DNA from: Euryarchaeota archaeon UBA28
GTDB lineage: Archaea > Thermoplasmatota > Poseidoniia > Poseidoniales > Thalassarchaeaceae
DNA: 26,015 nucleotides
Reading direction: 5' to 3'
Assembly (NCBI GenBank): GCA_002501605.1
Contig: DANW01000030.1
Span: forward strand, 95,389-121,403
This document shows positions 1-11,000 of this stretch, piece by piece (position 1 is the stretch's first letter; the number at the start of each line of letters is the position of its first letter). Position numbers and translations under genes: made by a program. The notes below the pieces were generated by a model, which saw nothing but the letters and a program-made list of their open reading frames with translations, did not search any database and was not told where the DNA came from.

Positions 1-279
1 TGTGCCAGAATCCAGTGATGAGAGGTCCTTCTCCCAAGTGTCTTTGTTCATCAAAATCTGTATGTTCGTGTCGTCTCCAGGAGCTTGATAACCCCTGTCA
101 CTGGCTCTGATGATGAACCATGTCGGTAAGCCGGAGATGTTACTCGGAAAGAGATTCTTTCCGCTGACCGGGACACCCATCTCAAAAAGAGAGTGAAGTA
201 TGATCAGATTGGCTGATTGTGACCCAGTACCATTGGCGGTTGCAACGTTGATTGTGAAATCGTTGTAGATTTTGTCCAT
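1..279 (-). CDS. korA: 2-oxoacid:ferredoxin oxidoreductase alpha subunit (KorA-like), N-terminal part
   Basis: Reading the minus strand from the ATG at 279-277 gives 93 codons open to the window edge, so the gene is cut off. The product starts MDKIYNDFTINVATANGTGS and continues with a GKNLFPSNISGLPTWF segment. This matches the gamma-type domain at the N-terminus of fused 2-oxoacid:acceptor oxidoreductase alpha subunits, which oxidatively decarboxylate 2-oxoglutarate or another 2-oxoacid to the acyl-CoA and reduce ferredoxin. The thiamine-pyrophosphate beta subunit would be expected just beyond the left edge on this strand. The gene is divergent from the cyclophilin gene at 428, with promoters presumably in 280-427. 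Family call is firm; the exact substrate cannot be told from this fragment. With aconitase nearby it fits a TCA-cycle role. Confidence 0.85.
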   Translation of the reverse strand, partial: MDKIYNDFTINVATANGTGSQSANLIILHSLFEMGVPVSGKNLFPSNISGLPTWFIIRASDRGYQAPGDDTNIQILMNKDTWEKDLSSLDSGT

Positions 280-427
280 TGAACTTATTCCCCGCCGCCT
301 TAATGCAAGTGTCCTCGCAACCCCCTGCGACATGAGCCCGGTCTTAGCCGTTCCCCCGCCATATGCTCGAATTTTGCCTCCATGACCTTCCGTTGCCGTT
401 TTGAAGGAAACCAGCCTCGCGCTCCTC

Positions 428-1465
428 ATGCCCGCACCGGTAGAGCTCGCCAATTCTTGGTCCTCAGCAGAAGTAATGATGGAAAAAGGAGACCATAGTT
501 CAGCTTTAGATGAACTTAGAACTTCGTGGGATCTCTGTGAGAACGACACTCAGAGGGCCAAGACTCTGAAGATGGCTGGTGATGCGGGTACTGCTCTGGG
601 AGAAGAAGATCCAGATATGCAGAGGGTTCACTGGAGGAAGGCCTTGAAGAGCTACAGGAACTCAATGAAGATGGACCCAAAGAATAAAGAAACCAGAAAG
701 GCCATGAATAATCTCTCGTCCATGATGGATGCCAATGCTATCTCAAGAGGAGTTGGTTTCCAACTCATGGATGAAGGAAACCCCACTCCATTCGGCCTAT
801 TTGCTATAGTTGCAGTGATGATGATGTCTCTGGTTGCGGTAAAGGTAATTTCAGATATGCTGACTGAGGAAGAGGCAAATCCAGTTGTTTCAATGGAGGT
901 CTCCTACGTAGATTCTGACACCGGTCAGCGTACTTTGGGGACTATCGATATTGAGCTCTTCCAGGACGATGCCCCAGTCCATGTTGAGAACATGGTATTG
1001 CATGCTTCTCTGGGAAATTATGACAACACAATCTTTCACAGAATCATTGAGGATTTCATGAATCAGGGAGGGGATATAGACAACCAAAATGGCGCTGGTG
1101 GTTATGCTGCAAAGTGGTTTGGATACTGCAATGGAGAGAGCAGAAGCAGCTCATCAGCTTGTGAACAGAGCCAGTGGACGATACCCGATGAGGCAAATAA
1201 CGGCCTCAAACATGGCCCCGGAAAAATAGCCATGGCTAAGACACAGGCCGAGAACACTGGCGGAAGCCAGTTCTACATCGTGCCAACAGGAAGTACGCCC
1301 AGCCATCTCGATGGTGTCCACACTGTGTTTGGAGAGGTAACAAGTGGAATGTCTCACGTGGATGCAATCAACAAGGTAAAAACCGGGAATAATGACAATG
1401 ATAGCGGTACTAGCGGTGACAAACCTATCGAAGATGTCGTACTGCTGTCAGTTTCTGTGAATTAG
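428..1465 (+). CDS. Membrane-anchored cyclophilin-type peptidyl-prolyl isomerase with N-terminal TPR-like region
   Basis: Cyclophilins catalyse cis-trans isomerisation of prolyl bonds. Numbering is from an in-frame TTG at 401. Residues about 15-110 are helical and TPR-like, with alternating charged and small residues and a KALKSYRNSMKMDPKNKE segment. Residues about 130-153 form one hydrophobic membrane segment (FGLFAIVAVMMMSLVAVKVI). Residues about 165-354 are a complete cyclophilin domain. It has FHRIIEDFMNQGGD, matching the catalytic FHRVI..FMxQGGD block (active Arg and Gln present), GSQFYIV, and LDGVHTVFGEV with the pocket His. This implies one membrane span with the TPR region on one side and the isomerase on the other, probably outside. 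The ATG at 428 is chosen; the TTG at 401 would add nine residues, and neither start has a clear Shine-Dalgarno. It may assist folding of the many secreted proteins encoded nearby (inference). Confidence 0.88.
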   Translation: MPAPVELANSWSSAEVMMEKGDHSSALDELRTSWDLCENDTQRAKTLKMAGDAGTALGEEDPDMQRVHWRKALKSYRNSMKMDPKNKETRKAMNNLSSMMDANAISRGVGFQLMDEGNPTPFGLFAIVAVMMMSLVAVKVISDMLTEEEANPVVSMEVSYVDSDTGQRTLGTIDIELFQDDAPVHVENMVLHASLGNYDNTIFHRIIEDFMNQGGDIDNQNGAGGYAAKWFGYCNGESRSSSSACEQSQWTIPDEANNGLKHGPGKIAMAKTQAENTGGSQFYIVPTGSTPSHLDGVHTVFGEVTSGMSHVDAINKVKTGNNDNDSGTSGDKPIEDVVLLSVSVN

Positions 1466-1528
1466 TTCCCCTATTCGTTGCGTAGTCAAGTTGATGGGCA
1501 ACCCTCTCGCCCCTTGCAACGGGTGCAC

Positions 1529-4216
1529 ATGTCCACAGAAGATCCGTTCAATAGCCTCTCGACCTTCGAGACAGCCGAGGGGGAAGCTGGTGAGTATTAT
1601 AATCTGAAAGCACTAGAGGACCTAGGATTGTGTCAATTAGACTCTCTCCCGTTCACGATACGGTGCCTATTAGAAGCGGCTCTTAGAAAGTGTGACGGCT
1701 TCCTTGTCACAGAAGAGGATGTGAGGAAGATTGCAGACTGGTCCCCCGAGATGAAGCCATCAGAAATCCCATTCTCCCCTAGCAGAGTAATTCTTCAAGA
1801 TTTCACTGGAGTCCCCGCAGTCGTTGATATTGCAGCCCTGAGGGATGCAATGGTTAACTTGGGAGGGGACCCCGAGAAAGTGAATCCGCAAGTCCCGGTA
1901 GATCTGGTTGTCGATCATTCCGTTCAGGTTGACTATTCCGGCCTATTCCCTGATGCGAGGGAGAGAAATCTGGAAATGGAGTATCAAAGGAACATGGAGA
2001 GGTACAAGTTCTTGAAGTGGGGCCAACAGAGTCTGGACAGTTTCAGAGCAGTTCCCCCTGGAAGAGGAATTGTCCATCAGATTAATCTCGAGTGGATAGC
2101 GTCTGTCGCGCGCGAGGAGAAAGGCAAATGGATTCCAGACACCCTAGTAGGGACGGATTCCCACACTACCATGATCAATGGACTAGGCGTTCTAGGTTGG
2201 GGCGTCGGAGGAATCGAAGCCGAGGCAGTGATGCTCGGTCAGCCAATATACATGCTATTGCCCGAGGTAGTTGGCTTCGAGATAACCGGTAAGGCAATGG
2301 CAGGAGTGACGGCCACTGACGTAACTCTGAGGATTGTCGAGCTACTAAGAGAGCACGGATGTGTAGGTAAGTTTGTGGAATTCCACGGAGAGGGCCTCTC
2401 AAATCTCAGTCTCCCAGACAGGGCCACGATCGCGAACATGGCTCCTGAATACGGAGCTACTTGTGGTTTCTTTCCAGTCGACGAGATAACTTTGGACTAT
2501 CTGGCACTGTCGGGAAGAGACGATTCCCATATTGAGAACGTAAGGAGGTACCTTTCGGCTCAGGGGCTATTCAGGACTCAGAATACCCCCCCTCCAGAAT
2601 TCACAACATCTCTGTCGCTGAACCTAGGAACAGTCACTCCCTCAATGGCAGGGCCCAAGAGGCCCCAAGATAGGGTCCCACTCTCCGGGATGAAAAGCCA
2701 TTGGAGAGAAAGTCTGAATGCACCAGTGGGCCATCAAGGCCACGGTATCGATCCATCCAGAAACTCCACAAGAGTAGAGGTCAGCGGGAAAGACTGCACT
2801 CTAGGACACGGAGACGTAGTAATCGCAGCAATCACCAGTTGCACAAACACGAGCAATCCAAACGTCATGGTGGCCGCTGGATTAGTAGCTAAGAATGCCC
2901 ATGAGAAGGGGCTGAAAATCAAACCATGGGTCAAGCCCAGCTTAGCTCCCGGAAGCAGGGTGGTCACTGAATACCTAGACGCTAGTGGGCTGACTCCTTA
3001 TCTGGAAGAGCTAGGATTCAATATTGTCGGCTATGGTTGCACAACCTGTATAGGAAATTCCGGGCCACTTGATGAGAACATAGAAGAAGCGATCGACAAA
3101 GGCGATCTTGTAGTCGGAAGCGTACTATCTGGAAATAGAAACTTCGAGGGAAGGATCCACCAGAAGATTCTGGCCAATTACCTCGCTAGTCCACCTCTAG
3201 TAGTCGCTTACGCGTTGTCTGGAACTCTAGACATGGACTTCGATAGTGATCCCATTGGTGAATCTGAGAGTGGGGAGCCAGTCATGCTTGCAGATATCTG
3301 GCCTAGCGATCAGAGTATCCGGGAAGCAGTGTCCTCTTCCATAGGTCCCGAGATGTTCAAGGATAGGTATTCCGATATCCTGGAAGAGCCGAAGTGGGAT
3401 TCTATCCCTACCTCACCATCCCCTCTCTTCCCTTGGGACGAGGAATCGACCTACGTCAGACTACCTAGTTTCTTGGAGGGAATTCCCCTCAGTCCTCCCA
3501 TTGTCGAGCCAATCAATTCTGCTAGAGTACTACTAATGCTTGGAGACTCAGTAACCACTGACCACATTAGTCCCGCGGGCGCATTTCCAGAAGACGGACC
3601 TGCGGGAAAATATCTAGTTGAAAGGGGAGTCGAAAGAAGTGACTTCAACTCATTTGGAAGCAGGAGAGGTAATCACGAAGTCATGATGAGAGGGACTTTC
3701 GCTAACGTCAGGATCAGGAATCATCTTGCTCCCGGAACAGAGGGGGGATTCACCACTCATCTTCCGACGGGGGAAGTTACCACGATATTCGATGCAAGCA
3801 GGAGATACATATCCGAGGATACGGACCTAGTAGTCCTGGCAGGCTCCCAATATGGTACTGGGAGCAGTAGGGATTGGGCCGCCAAGGGCACACTCCTCCT
3901 CGGTGTTAGGGCTGTCATTGCAACATCCTTTGAGAGGATCCACAGATCTAATCTAGTGGGCATGGGAGTCCTCCCTTTGACGTTCCAAGAAGGAGAGAAC
4001 GCAGAGTCGATCGGGTTGGACGGTACAGAGGAAATCAGTATCCCATCTTCTGGAGAATTGGAGCCGTTATCAGAGATCGTTGTCTCTGCGAGAAAGTCAG
4101 ACGGCTCGGTATTGTCTTTCCCGGTAACTGTCAGGCTCGACACCCCCGTGGATGTCGAATACTACAGAAATGGAGGAATTCTCCAAACCGTTCTGAGGAA
4201 GCTAGCAAGTCGGTAA
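1529..4216 (+). CDS. acnA: Aconitate hydratase, AcnA/IRP1 type
   Basis: Isomerises citrate and isocitrate through cis-aconitate in the TCA cycle using a [4Fe-4S] cluster. From the ATG at 1529 the protein has 895 residues, close to E. coli AcnA (891). The three cluster cysteines are at about 438 (ITSCTNTSNP), 504 and 507 (GYGCTTCIGNSGPL), almost the numbering of AcnA and IRP1. Other family blocks are complete: DHSVQVD, VGTDSHTTMINGLGVLGWG, GDSVTTDHISPAG, YGTGSSRDWAAKG and ATSFERIHRSNLVGMGVLP. The open frame extends to a TTG at 1478, but the product from ATG 1529 (MSTEDPFNSL) starts where aconitases normally start, and GGGTG lies just upstream. It follows the cyclophilin gene by about 60 nt on the same strand. 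As an Fe-S enzyme it is one of the larger iron sinks near an iron-uptake locus. Confidence 0.97.
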   Translation: MSTEDPFNSLSTFETAEGEAGEYYNLKALEDLGLCQLDSLPFTIRCLLEAALRKCDGFLVTEEDVRKIADWSPEMKPSEIPFSPSRVILQDFTGVPAVVDIAALRDAMVNLGGDPEKVNPQVPVDLVVDHSVQVDYSGLFPDARERNLEMEYQRNMERYKFLKWGQQSLDSFRAVPPGRGIVHQINLEWIASVAREEKGKWIPDTLVGTDSHTTMINGLGVLGWGVGGIEAEAVMLGQPIYMLLPEVVGFEITGKAMAGVTATDVTLRIVELLREHGCVGKFVEFHGEGLSNLSLPDRATIANMAPEYGATCGFFPVDEITLDYLALSGRDDSHIENVRRYLSAQGLFRTQNTPPPEFTTSLSLNLGTVTPSMAGPKRPQDRVPLSGMKSHWRESLNAPVGHQGHGIDPSRNSTRVEVSGKDCTLGHGDVVIAAITSCTNTSNPNVMVAAGLVAKNAHEKGLKIKPWVKPSLAPGSRVVTEYLDASGLTPYLEELGFNIVGYGCTTCIGNSGPLDENIEEAIDKGDLVVGSVLSGNRNFEGRIHQKILANYLASPPLVVAYALSGTLDMDFDSDPIGESESGEPVMLADIWPSDQSIREAVSSSIGPEMFKDRYSDILEEPKWDSIPTSPSPLFPWDEESTYVRLPSFLEGIPLSPPIVEPINSARVLLMLGDSVTTDHISPAGAFPEDGPAGKYLVERGVERSDFNSFGSRRGNHEVMMRGTFANVRIRNHLAPGTEGGFTTHLPTGEVTTIFDASRRYISEDTDLVVLAGSQYGTGSSRDWAAKGTLLLGVRAVIATSFERIHRSNLVGMGVLPLTFQEGENAESIGLDGTEEISIPSSGELEPLSEIVVSARKSDGSVLSFPVTVRLDTPVDVEYYRNGGILQTVLRKLASR

Positions 4217-4250
4217 CGGGTTAATAGGCAATGAAGTAAACTGGACAAAT

Positions 4251-4257
4251 GGAGGGG
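4251..4257 (+). promoter_or_regulatory. Shine-Dalgarno for the GTG start at 4262
   Basis: GGAGGGG, four bases before GTG 4262, decides the start of the winged-helix-like protein over the out-of-frame ATG at 4249. Confidence 0.6.
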
Positions 4258-4261
4258 AAAC

Positions 4262-4903
4262 GTGGGGGGCTCAGACAGAATTAGATTTCGATTCAGATCC
4301 AAATCTGATGATATCGATATCATGCTGGAGGGAACTGGAAAGCTGGTCAACTCGGCCAGATCTTCAATAGGCATAGACGGTGCTATGGGATTTGTGAGGA
4401 ATATTTCTCCCGTAAATGGTACGGGCGGAAGAGGCAACTCTCAATCGGAGAATGGTCGGATTTCAAACCTCGAAGAGTCTCTGCCCGGCCCCCCTCCAGA
4501 CCCCTCTAGAATACCCTCTGTGGTTAGGACAGTGGGTGAGCTGGATCTAGAGGGAGAAATTTCGGCTTTGGGGACCTCTAAGCAAACCGACCCAGACATC
4601 TCAGCACTCGAGGAATTCCTATCCGAGGTCGAGCCACCTGAGCCCCTCGCTAACGTGCTCTCCGTGGATCCAATGGCAGAAGCGTGGCTCCAGCTTGTCC
4701 TCACGATGGTGGTTAGAGAACACGGCCATACCTCCCTTTCCATTTCCGACATAAACCGATTGCTGGGCGACAGAGTCAACAAGGGTGAGGTCGAGCTCAA
4801 GGTGTTTCTCGATGGCCTGTGGAAACTTGGAAAATTGGAAAGAATACACGGAGGCGCTGAAGACCATTACTCTCCTAACCCAAGCTGGCTTGAATCCCAT
4901 TGA
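4262..4903 (+). CDS. Uncharacterised protein with C-terminal winged-helix-like domain
   Basis: I do not recognise this 213-residue protein. It starts at GTG 4262, preceded by a good Shine-Dalgarno (GGAGGGG, 4251-4257). Residues 1-120 are low-complexity and rich in Ser, Gly, Pro and acidic residues, with FRFRSK near the start and a probably disordered stretch with PGPPPDPSRIP. Residues about 125-213 look folded and helical: AEAWLQLVLTMVVREHG, SISDINRLLGDRV, VELKVFLDGLWKLGKLERI, then a short polar end. The helix-helix-helix-strand pattern resembles a small winged helix. No signal peptide or membrane segment is seen, so it is probably cytoplasmic. It lies 45 nt after aconitase, possibly in the same transcript, and a T-rich run follows at 4940-4945. 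A regulatory or DNA-binding role is only a possibility. Confidence 0.75.
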   Translation: MGGSDRIRFRFRSKSDDIDIMLEGTGKLVNSARSSIGIDGAMGFVRNISPVNGTGGRGNSQSENGRISNLEESLPGPPPDPSRIPSVVRTVGELDLEGEISALGTSKQTDPDISALEEFLSEVEPPEPLANVLSVDPMAEAWLQLVLTMVVREHGHTSLSISDINRLLGDRVNKGEVELKVFLDGLWKLGKLERIHGGAEDHYSPNPSWLESH

Positions 4904-4939
4904 CGTTTTCTGAGGCACATTGTAGGGTCGTTGAGATGC

Positions 4940-4945
4940 TTTTTT
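4940..4945 (+). terminator. Poly-T termination signal
   Basis: A run of six T residues lies 37 nt after the stop of the gene ending at 4903 and about 75 nt before the next start. Archaeal transcription commonly ends at T-rich runs, so this probably separates the aconitase group from the giant surface-protein gene. There is no strong hairpin directly before it. Confidence 0.4.
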
Positions 4946-4950
4946 CGATA

Positions 4951-4967
4951 CAACCCCTATGGGGTTG
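4951..4967. repeat. Perfect 7-bp inverted repeat upstream of the giant surface-protein gene
   Basis: CAACCCC-TAT-GGGGTTG is a perfect palindrome with a 3-base centre, 53 nt before the ATG at 5020 and just after the T-run. It could be an operator for the surface-protein gene or a small RNA hairpin. Only the symmetry is directly seen. Confidence 0.45.
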
Positions 4968-5019
4968 CCACAATCATCGTTAGAGAAGGCATAAGAGCGG
5001 GTCGAATGTCCCGAAGACC

Positions 5020-8000
5020 ATGTCGCTTAGTCCGCAGACCGCACAAGATAGATTCAGAGAAGGGAGGAAGGCACTGTTACTGGTGTTCCTCTTGCTAGCA
5101 ATGCCACTCGCATCCTTCGTTCCGGGTGCCAGTGCATCTCACATTACCCAGTACGCTGTTCAGAGGGATCCCTCGGACATCGCAGTCGGGGATTTGGATT
5201 GTGATGGCGACAATGATATCGTTTCAGCCAGTGCAATGGGTCATTTCATTACGACACTTTACAATGATGGTTCTGGAGGATTCGCGGACAGGCAGGACGT
5301 ATTCATTTCCAACAACAACTCACAAAGAGCTGGTTTCGTTGATACAGCCAACGGTGTCGATGTCGAGGTCGGAGACATTAACGGCGACGGAACGAACGAC
5401 ATAATTTACTATCAAGAGAATATCAGATTCGTCGGGGAAACCTTCGTCAGGCCCGGAAATCTAACCGTACTGTGGGGAGATTGCAATGGTGCCGTCAACA
5501 CTTGGTCGGATACAGCGATTACCATCTCAAATCCCTACCACATAAGCATGGAGGTCGGAGACATTAACGATGATGGGAACGATGACATCGTCCTAGTTTC
5601 AATAGATGGCACATTCTCCAACCAATACATCCAGGTTTATCGTGGACCGGACCCAAGTTTACTAACTAACCAGCAGACCCTTCCCGTGCCCTTGACAAGT
5701 GGTCTTTACACAGATGTTCTATTGGGACACTGGGGAGAGACGGTTCAAGGAGGGGGAATCGGGACGCCAATTGGCGATTGTGAGGATCTTGATATGTGGC
5801 TACTTAGAACCCCTCCCTACAATGCAGGTGTTGGATATTCAGTAGGACATTACGACAATATGACAGTTCTAGAGTACGACTGTCTCCAAGACCAATTCCC
5901 AAATCCAATGACTCCAACCGCACAAGGAGTCCATGAGTTCAAGCTGGATGCGGAGCATAACTATCCGATGGGTGGAATGGATATTTCAGACATAGATGGA
6001 GATGGTGAGGTAGATATGATCGCCGTCGTTGACGGAATCACAGGAAATATTTCCTACGCCGAAAAGGATGGAAGTCAGTGGAATACGCAAAACTATGTCG
6101 CTCTTGGCAACTACAAGGGCGCATCAATCACCATAGAGGATGTCAACAGGGATGGTGAGGCCGACTTCTTCGTTCCGACCGAGCTAACTCTGACAAGGTT
6201 GCAGGATTCTAGCGCTCAGAATCAAACCTTCCTTCTATTGGACAACCTGAGGGAAATTAACACCGTAGAGATTATTCTCGCCAATCCAGATGGGCCAGGA
6301 TACCTGTCTTCACTATCCTTTGATGTTGGACGAAGGCCAACAATGGCCATTCCTGGGCAGCTACAGGGCGGCGAGGATAGCGCATTTGAAATTATAATCG
6401 GCCAGAGAGACTACTCTTACCGATTCGCCAACAATGCAATGTGGCTAGACACTCAGGGATGGGGGGGAGCGGGAGACTTCCTATCCGTTCTCTCGTTGGA
6501 TAACGAAGATATGGGAATCACTGACGTTACCATAGCCCCTGCATCATTCAACCCTGCCACAGGTGAGGCACAGCTTGGTGAAGGTACTAGATACGTAAAC
6601 GTGACCGTCAAGAACACCGGCCTTAACCCTCTATCGGGGTCAATCGATGTAGACCTCGAGGTCAAAGAGGTCCTAGGTGGAGTTGACACTGTTGTATACA
6701 GTAACGACTTTGATGGAAACGAGGTTGATACTAACTGTCCTGCATGTTCATTCTCTAAGGTTTCATACACGGGAATGTATGGCGATGGGTCTTCCTCGTG
6801 GCATGAAGAATCGAACGCTTCAGTCGATGCAAATGGTTCCGCAACAGACGACTGGTATGAAGCAGACAGCAATCCAACAACCTACATGTGGGCTGGATTA
6901 GACTACCAAGGGTCGGACAACCAGTCTGGATACTTTAACAATATGGACGAGGCAATAATTCTTGAGAATGTTGATTTAACAGGGGCAGATGCAGCCTACC
7001 TCGATATCTCCCTGTTCTGCTCCACCGCATTCTTTGAGCTGTACCTAGCAGAGCAATATTCTGTAGTCGAGAGATGGCTCTACGAAGACTCCTGCGGAAT
7101 AGAAGTATGGTCAGAGGGTAAAGGTTGGGAATCGGTCTTCTTCAACGGGGGATGGGATAACGAGAGGTACTTCAGACTACTTTTCCAAGGAGTAGATCCT
7201 GAGTACAACACCTACAACGGAAACCAATTCTCTGTCACAGCCACAGGTTGGGAGGACTACACAGAGGGTGGCGGGGAATCAGATGAAGCCAATCAGCAGG
7301 AGTCAATAGATCTCACCCCCTATGCAGGACAAATTGTGGATATTAGATTCAGATTCAGGAGTGGCCTACTCGGAAGCGTCGGACCCGAGGGCTCATCTCA
7401 AGATACTGAGTGGGATGGTTTCGCCTTTGATAACATCACAATAAGAAAGAGAGACGTAACATTTGGAACTCAAGAGGTCGTCTCGGATACGTTAACTTTC
7501 ACTGATTTAGCCGCAGGTGCTTCGGAGGAAGTGAGCCTGACTGCAGATTTCGTGGACAACACAACGTATTTTGTCAAAACTGAGCTATCGACCCCTTCAG
7601 GATTCCAGAATATGGACGCAACCAACGATGAAGTAAGGTTCCAAACCACAGTAGCCAATCTATTCGATCCAGGACTAGCAGAGGAGCCATGGAAGAATCT
7701 TGAGAATGGTGTTAGATATGCTTCAGGAACGAGGGATGTCGAAGTTAGAGCCACCAACTGGGGTAACACATTGACAGATTTCTCAGTCAAAGCTGAGATT
7801 TACAACGCAGAGCCAGACCTTGTGGGAATTGAGGACTTCTCTGGAGTGGACCCAATTTGGACTGATGACGGAAACGAAAATGGAAGCAGGATCGATGACT
7901 CTTCTGGGACAAACGATATGCTTCCACAGAATGTTGGAGTCTTCAAGAACTTCGCTTACTGGCTCGGACACCCCGATACAGGATATGGAGATGGTTGGAA

Positions 8001-11000
8001 TGAAACCATGACCCTCGACCCCATACCGATAGCAGCAACAGGTGCAGACTTCACTTACCTGACCTTTGATTATTATGCAGAAGGAGACTTCCTACAGGAC
8101 TCAAATGGAAACATTCTTGCTATCAGGGACGCAGCAAATCTCGAGATCTCTTGGACCAAGGAGGGGGAGTTATACCAGGGAGTGGTTTACGGGAGCTGGA
8201 ACGACCTGAACGAGAATGGAATACAGAATACCAATCCCCAGGACCCAAATTTCCACAGGTGTGAGGACTTCGATCTGAATGGATACGATGAAGTTGAGTA
8301 TTTCGGCGACCATTCTGACAGGCTCAATTCCGTTGTCTGGTTCGATACTGAGAATATCATGAAGTCAGTCACACTAGATTTAACGCACATAGTCATACAG
8401 AATAGAACTAGCTCTGATTCTACCGATTGGAGGGACGAGTGTACTACACTAGCTGGATCCGAGGTAAGCCTCACATGGAGATTCCAGTCGAACGAGGATG
8501 GAATTAACGGTAATGCCGGACTTGCAGGATTCGGCATCGACAACATAAGAGTAGAAGAATTCACATTCGAATTTGATGCGAACTACACTGAAGAAGTAAC
8601 GGGATTGGATGCCGCAGAATCCTCGACAGTCACTATCGCCAATCACGATTTCAGGAGCGGCATATACAGAATTGATGCTATGACCATGATGGACACAAGC
8701 GATCCAACAACAGCATGGTACAACGCAGAAGAAGTGAATCTGGCTAACAACATCTCAAGCATAATGTTCAGCATTGCCAGTGCAGAAATTACCCTTATGC
8801 AACCAGATGTTATGGAGTGTGTCACCGACATTACATACGAATGCGTTTATCCAATTGACGATCAAGCAATGCACAGTTTCTCCGTTCCTCTTCTAAACGG
8901 TGTAATTGATGGAGATTACACACTTACCATGTCAATAAAGGATCTCACGACAAACCAGCAGGTATTCGAACAAACCGCTGATAATGGTCCGTTTGCGCTT
9001 GAGCCACATCAGAGAGCATGGGCCAACTGGTCGCAGCCATTCAACTCATGGGCTGACACGCATACCTACAACATCAGTTTCTCAGCAGAGGTAACCAAGG
9101 AAGACGGGTCAATAGAGCCATCTGGGAACGTCCGCTTCTTCATCATTACATTCTATGACCAGATAGATGTTGCAATCCTATCCAACCCCACGGATCAGAA
9201 CCGTCTGCAGATGGTAAAGTCCGACCTTGAGGCAATGGGGATGAGATATACGCAGATGAGGCTAGATAACTGGGACGAATACGCCACGCCTTCTTGGCTG
9301 GAGCATTACGACAAGGTTCTACTGCCTTGGCAGACGGATTACAACGTCTACTACGGAGATTATTACGAGAAGCTAGCCTCTACTAGGGCATCAGACGGAC
9401 TGTCTGTTGTAGACACCTTGGAGCAGTTCATGGTACAGGGAGGAACTACCCAGATTCACCTAGGGCCATACAGGGATGCTTACCAGCCAAGCAACCTACC
9501 ATTTGGCATGGACATAGCAATGAGGAATCAGGTGAACTTCACAGAGGACAACAGGATCCTCAGTGAAGACATCACAATAGTCGACCCGTTCCACCCTATT
9601 ATGGAAGACGTCGACTCGGCCGCATTCAGTGCCATAAACGGAGGAACGCATGTCGCTCTATCAGGACTCGATACCGCGCAGGTTCAGTTCACACAGATAC
9701 CACAGGTATGCGGCGGACGAATCAGTGATCCATCGGGCACATTCCATACTCTAATCCGAGACAATACCTACGAATCCCAGTCTTTGCTATCGATATGCAA
9801 CAGGGGAGCCGGAGGGATGATTGTGACCACTATAGACGTGGAAAACCCCAGTGTTACCCAATCATTCGGTGGCGAGCAGATACCAATTCTCTCAAACCTG
9901 CTGGACTTCAGATTGACTCCTTACCCAGCAGACTTCGGAATTGCAGGCGAGGGATATGATTTGACCGTTAATGGCCAATCCCCCTCTATCGACTCAATAA
10001 CAGGGGCATACTCAACTATGTACATCAAGAGCAACTCTGATCTATCTTTCGACTATGTCACCAATGTTCCTGGAGTCGTTGCAGACTGGACACTTTCATC
10101 TGGAAATAATGATTCAGTGACTGGCTGGGACGGTGCCATAATCGATGCTGGAGAGATTAGCCATACACAACAGAGTGCTCCAGAAATACCAACATTAGGA
10201 TCTTTCTGTGTCGCAAACACCTCATCCGATACTGGATGCAGAATTGGTGCAGAGTGGCTTCTGACTCTATACCTGCACGATGAAGAGGGACATACTAGAA
10301 TCACCTACATCCGACTCGTGACTGACGATACACTGGCTGATGAGTTCAGACCCATGGCCTCTGCCTCGATAATATCCAATCCATCAACATCCGAGTTCAT
10401 CTCCATGGATGGAACTAAGACTGTAGCAGGAACAGACTGGCCAATATACAGAGTCAGACTCACTGAAACAGGCGACATCAGCTTAGCATTCACAGCCGAG
10501 AATAGTACGGATCCCGATGCTCCAGAAGGAGAGTCAGGAATCGAGCTGTTCGAGTGGAAAGTATTCTTCGACTACCCTTGGGATAGCCAGAGCCCGACCT
10601 TAGAGGGTCACGTTTTCCAAGTCCCAGCATCGGTTACCGATGAGTGGACTTACACTTTTAGGAATCTAACAAGCAATCCAGATGGGACTCTTGAAAATGA
10701 AATCCGAGTTGAGCTTATTGTCTACGATAAAGCAGGAAAGCAGAGTGAGAAACACAGGATGTACTTCATTGTCGTTGGTGAAAACTTCGGTGACGATCCT
10801 CCTATGGTGCAGTTCACAGCCCCAAGGCCGACAGACTCTCAGAGAGATGATCTCGTAGTCGTTACCGGCAACATGCTAACAGGTGCGGAGAATGGCGACG
10901 TTAAGGTCGAGATAGCCCTCAATGAATCAGTACTCGACTACTCCACGACTCAGAAAATAACCCAGAGAACCATTGGTAAATTCAACCAATCTGACATGCT

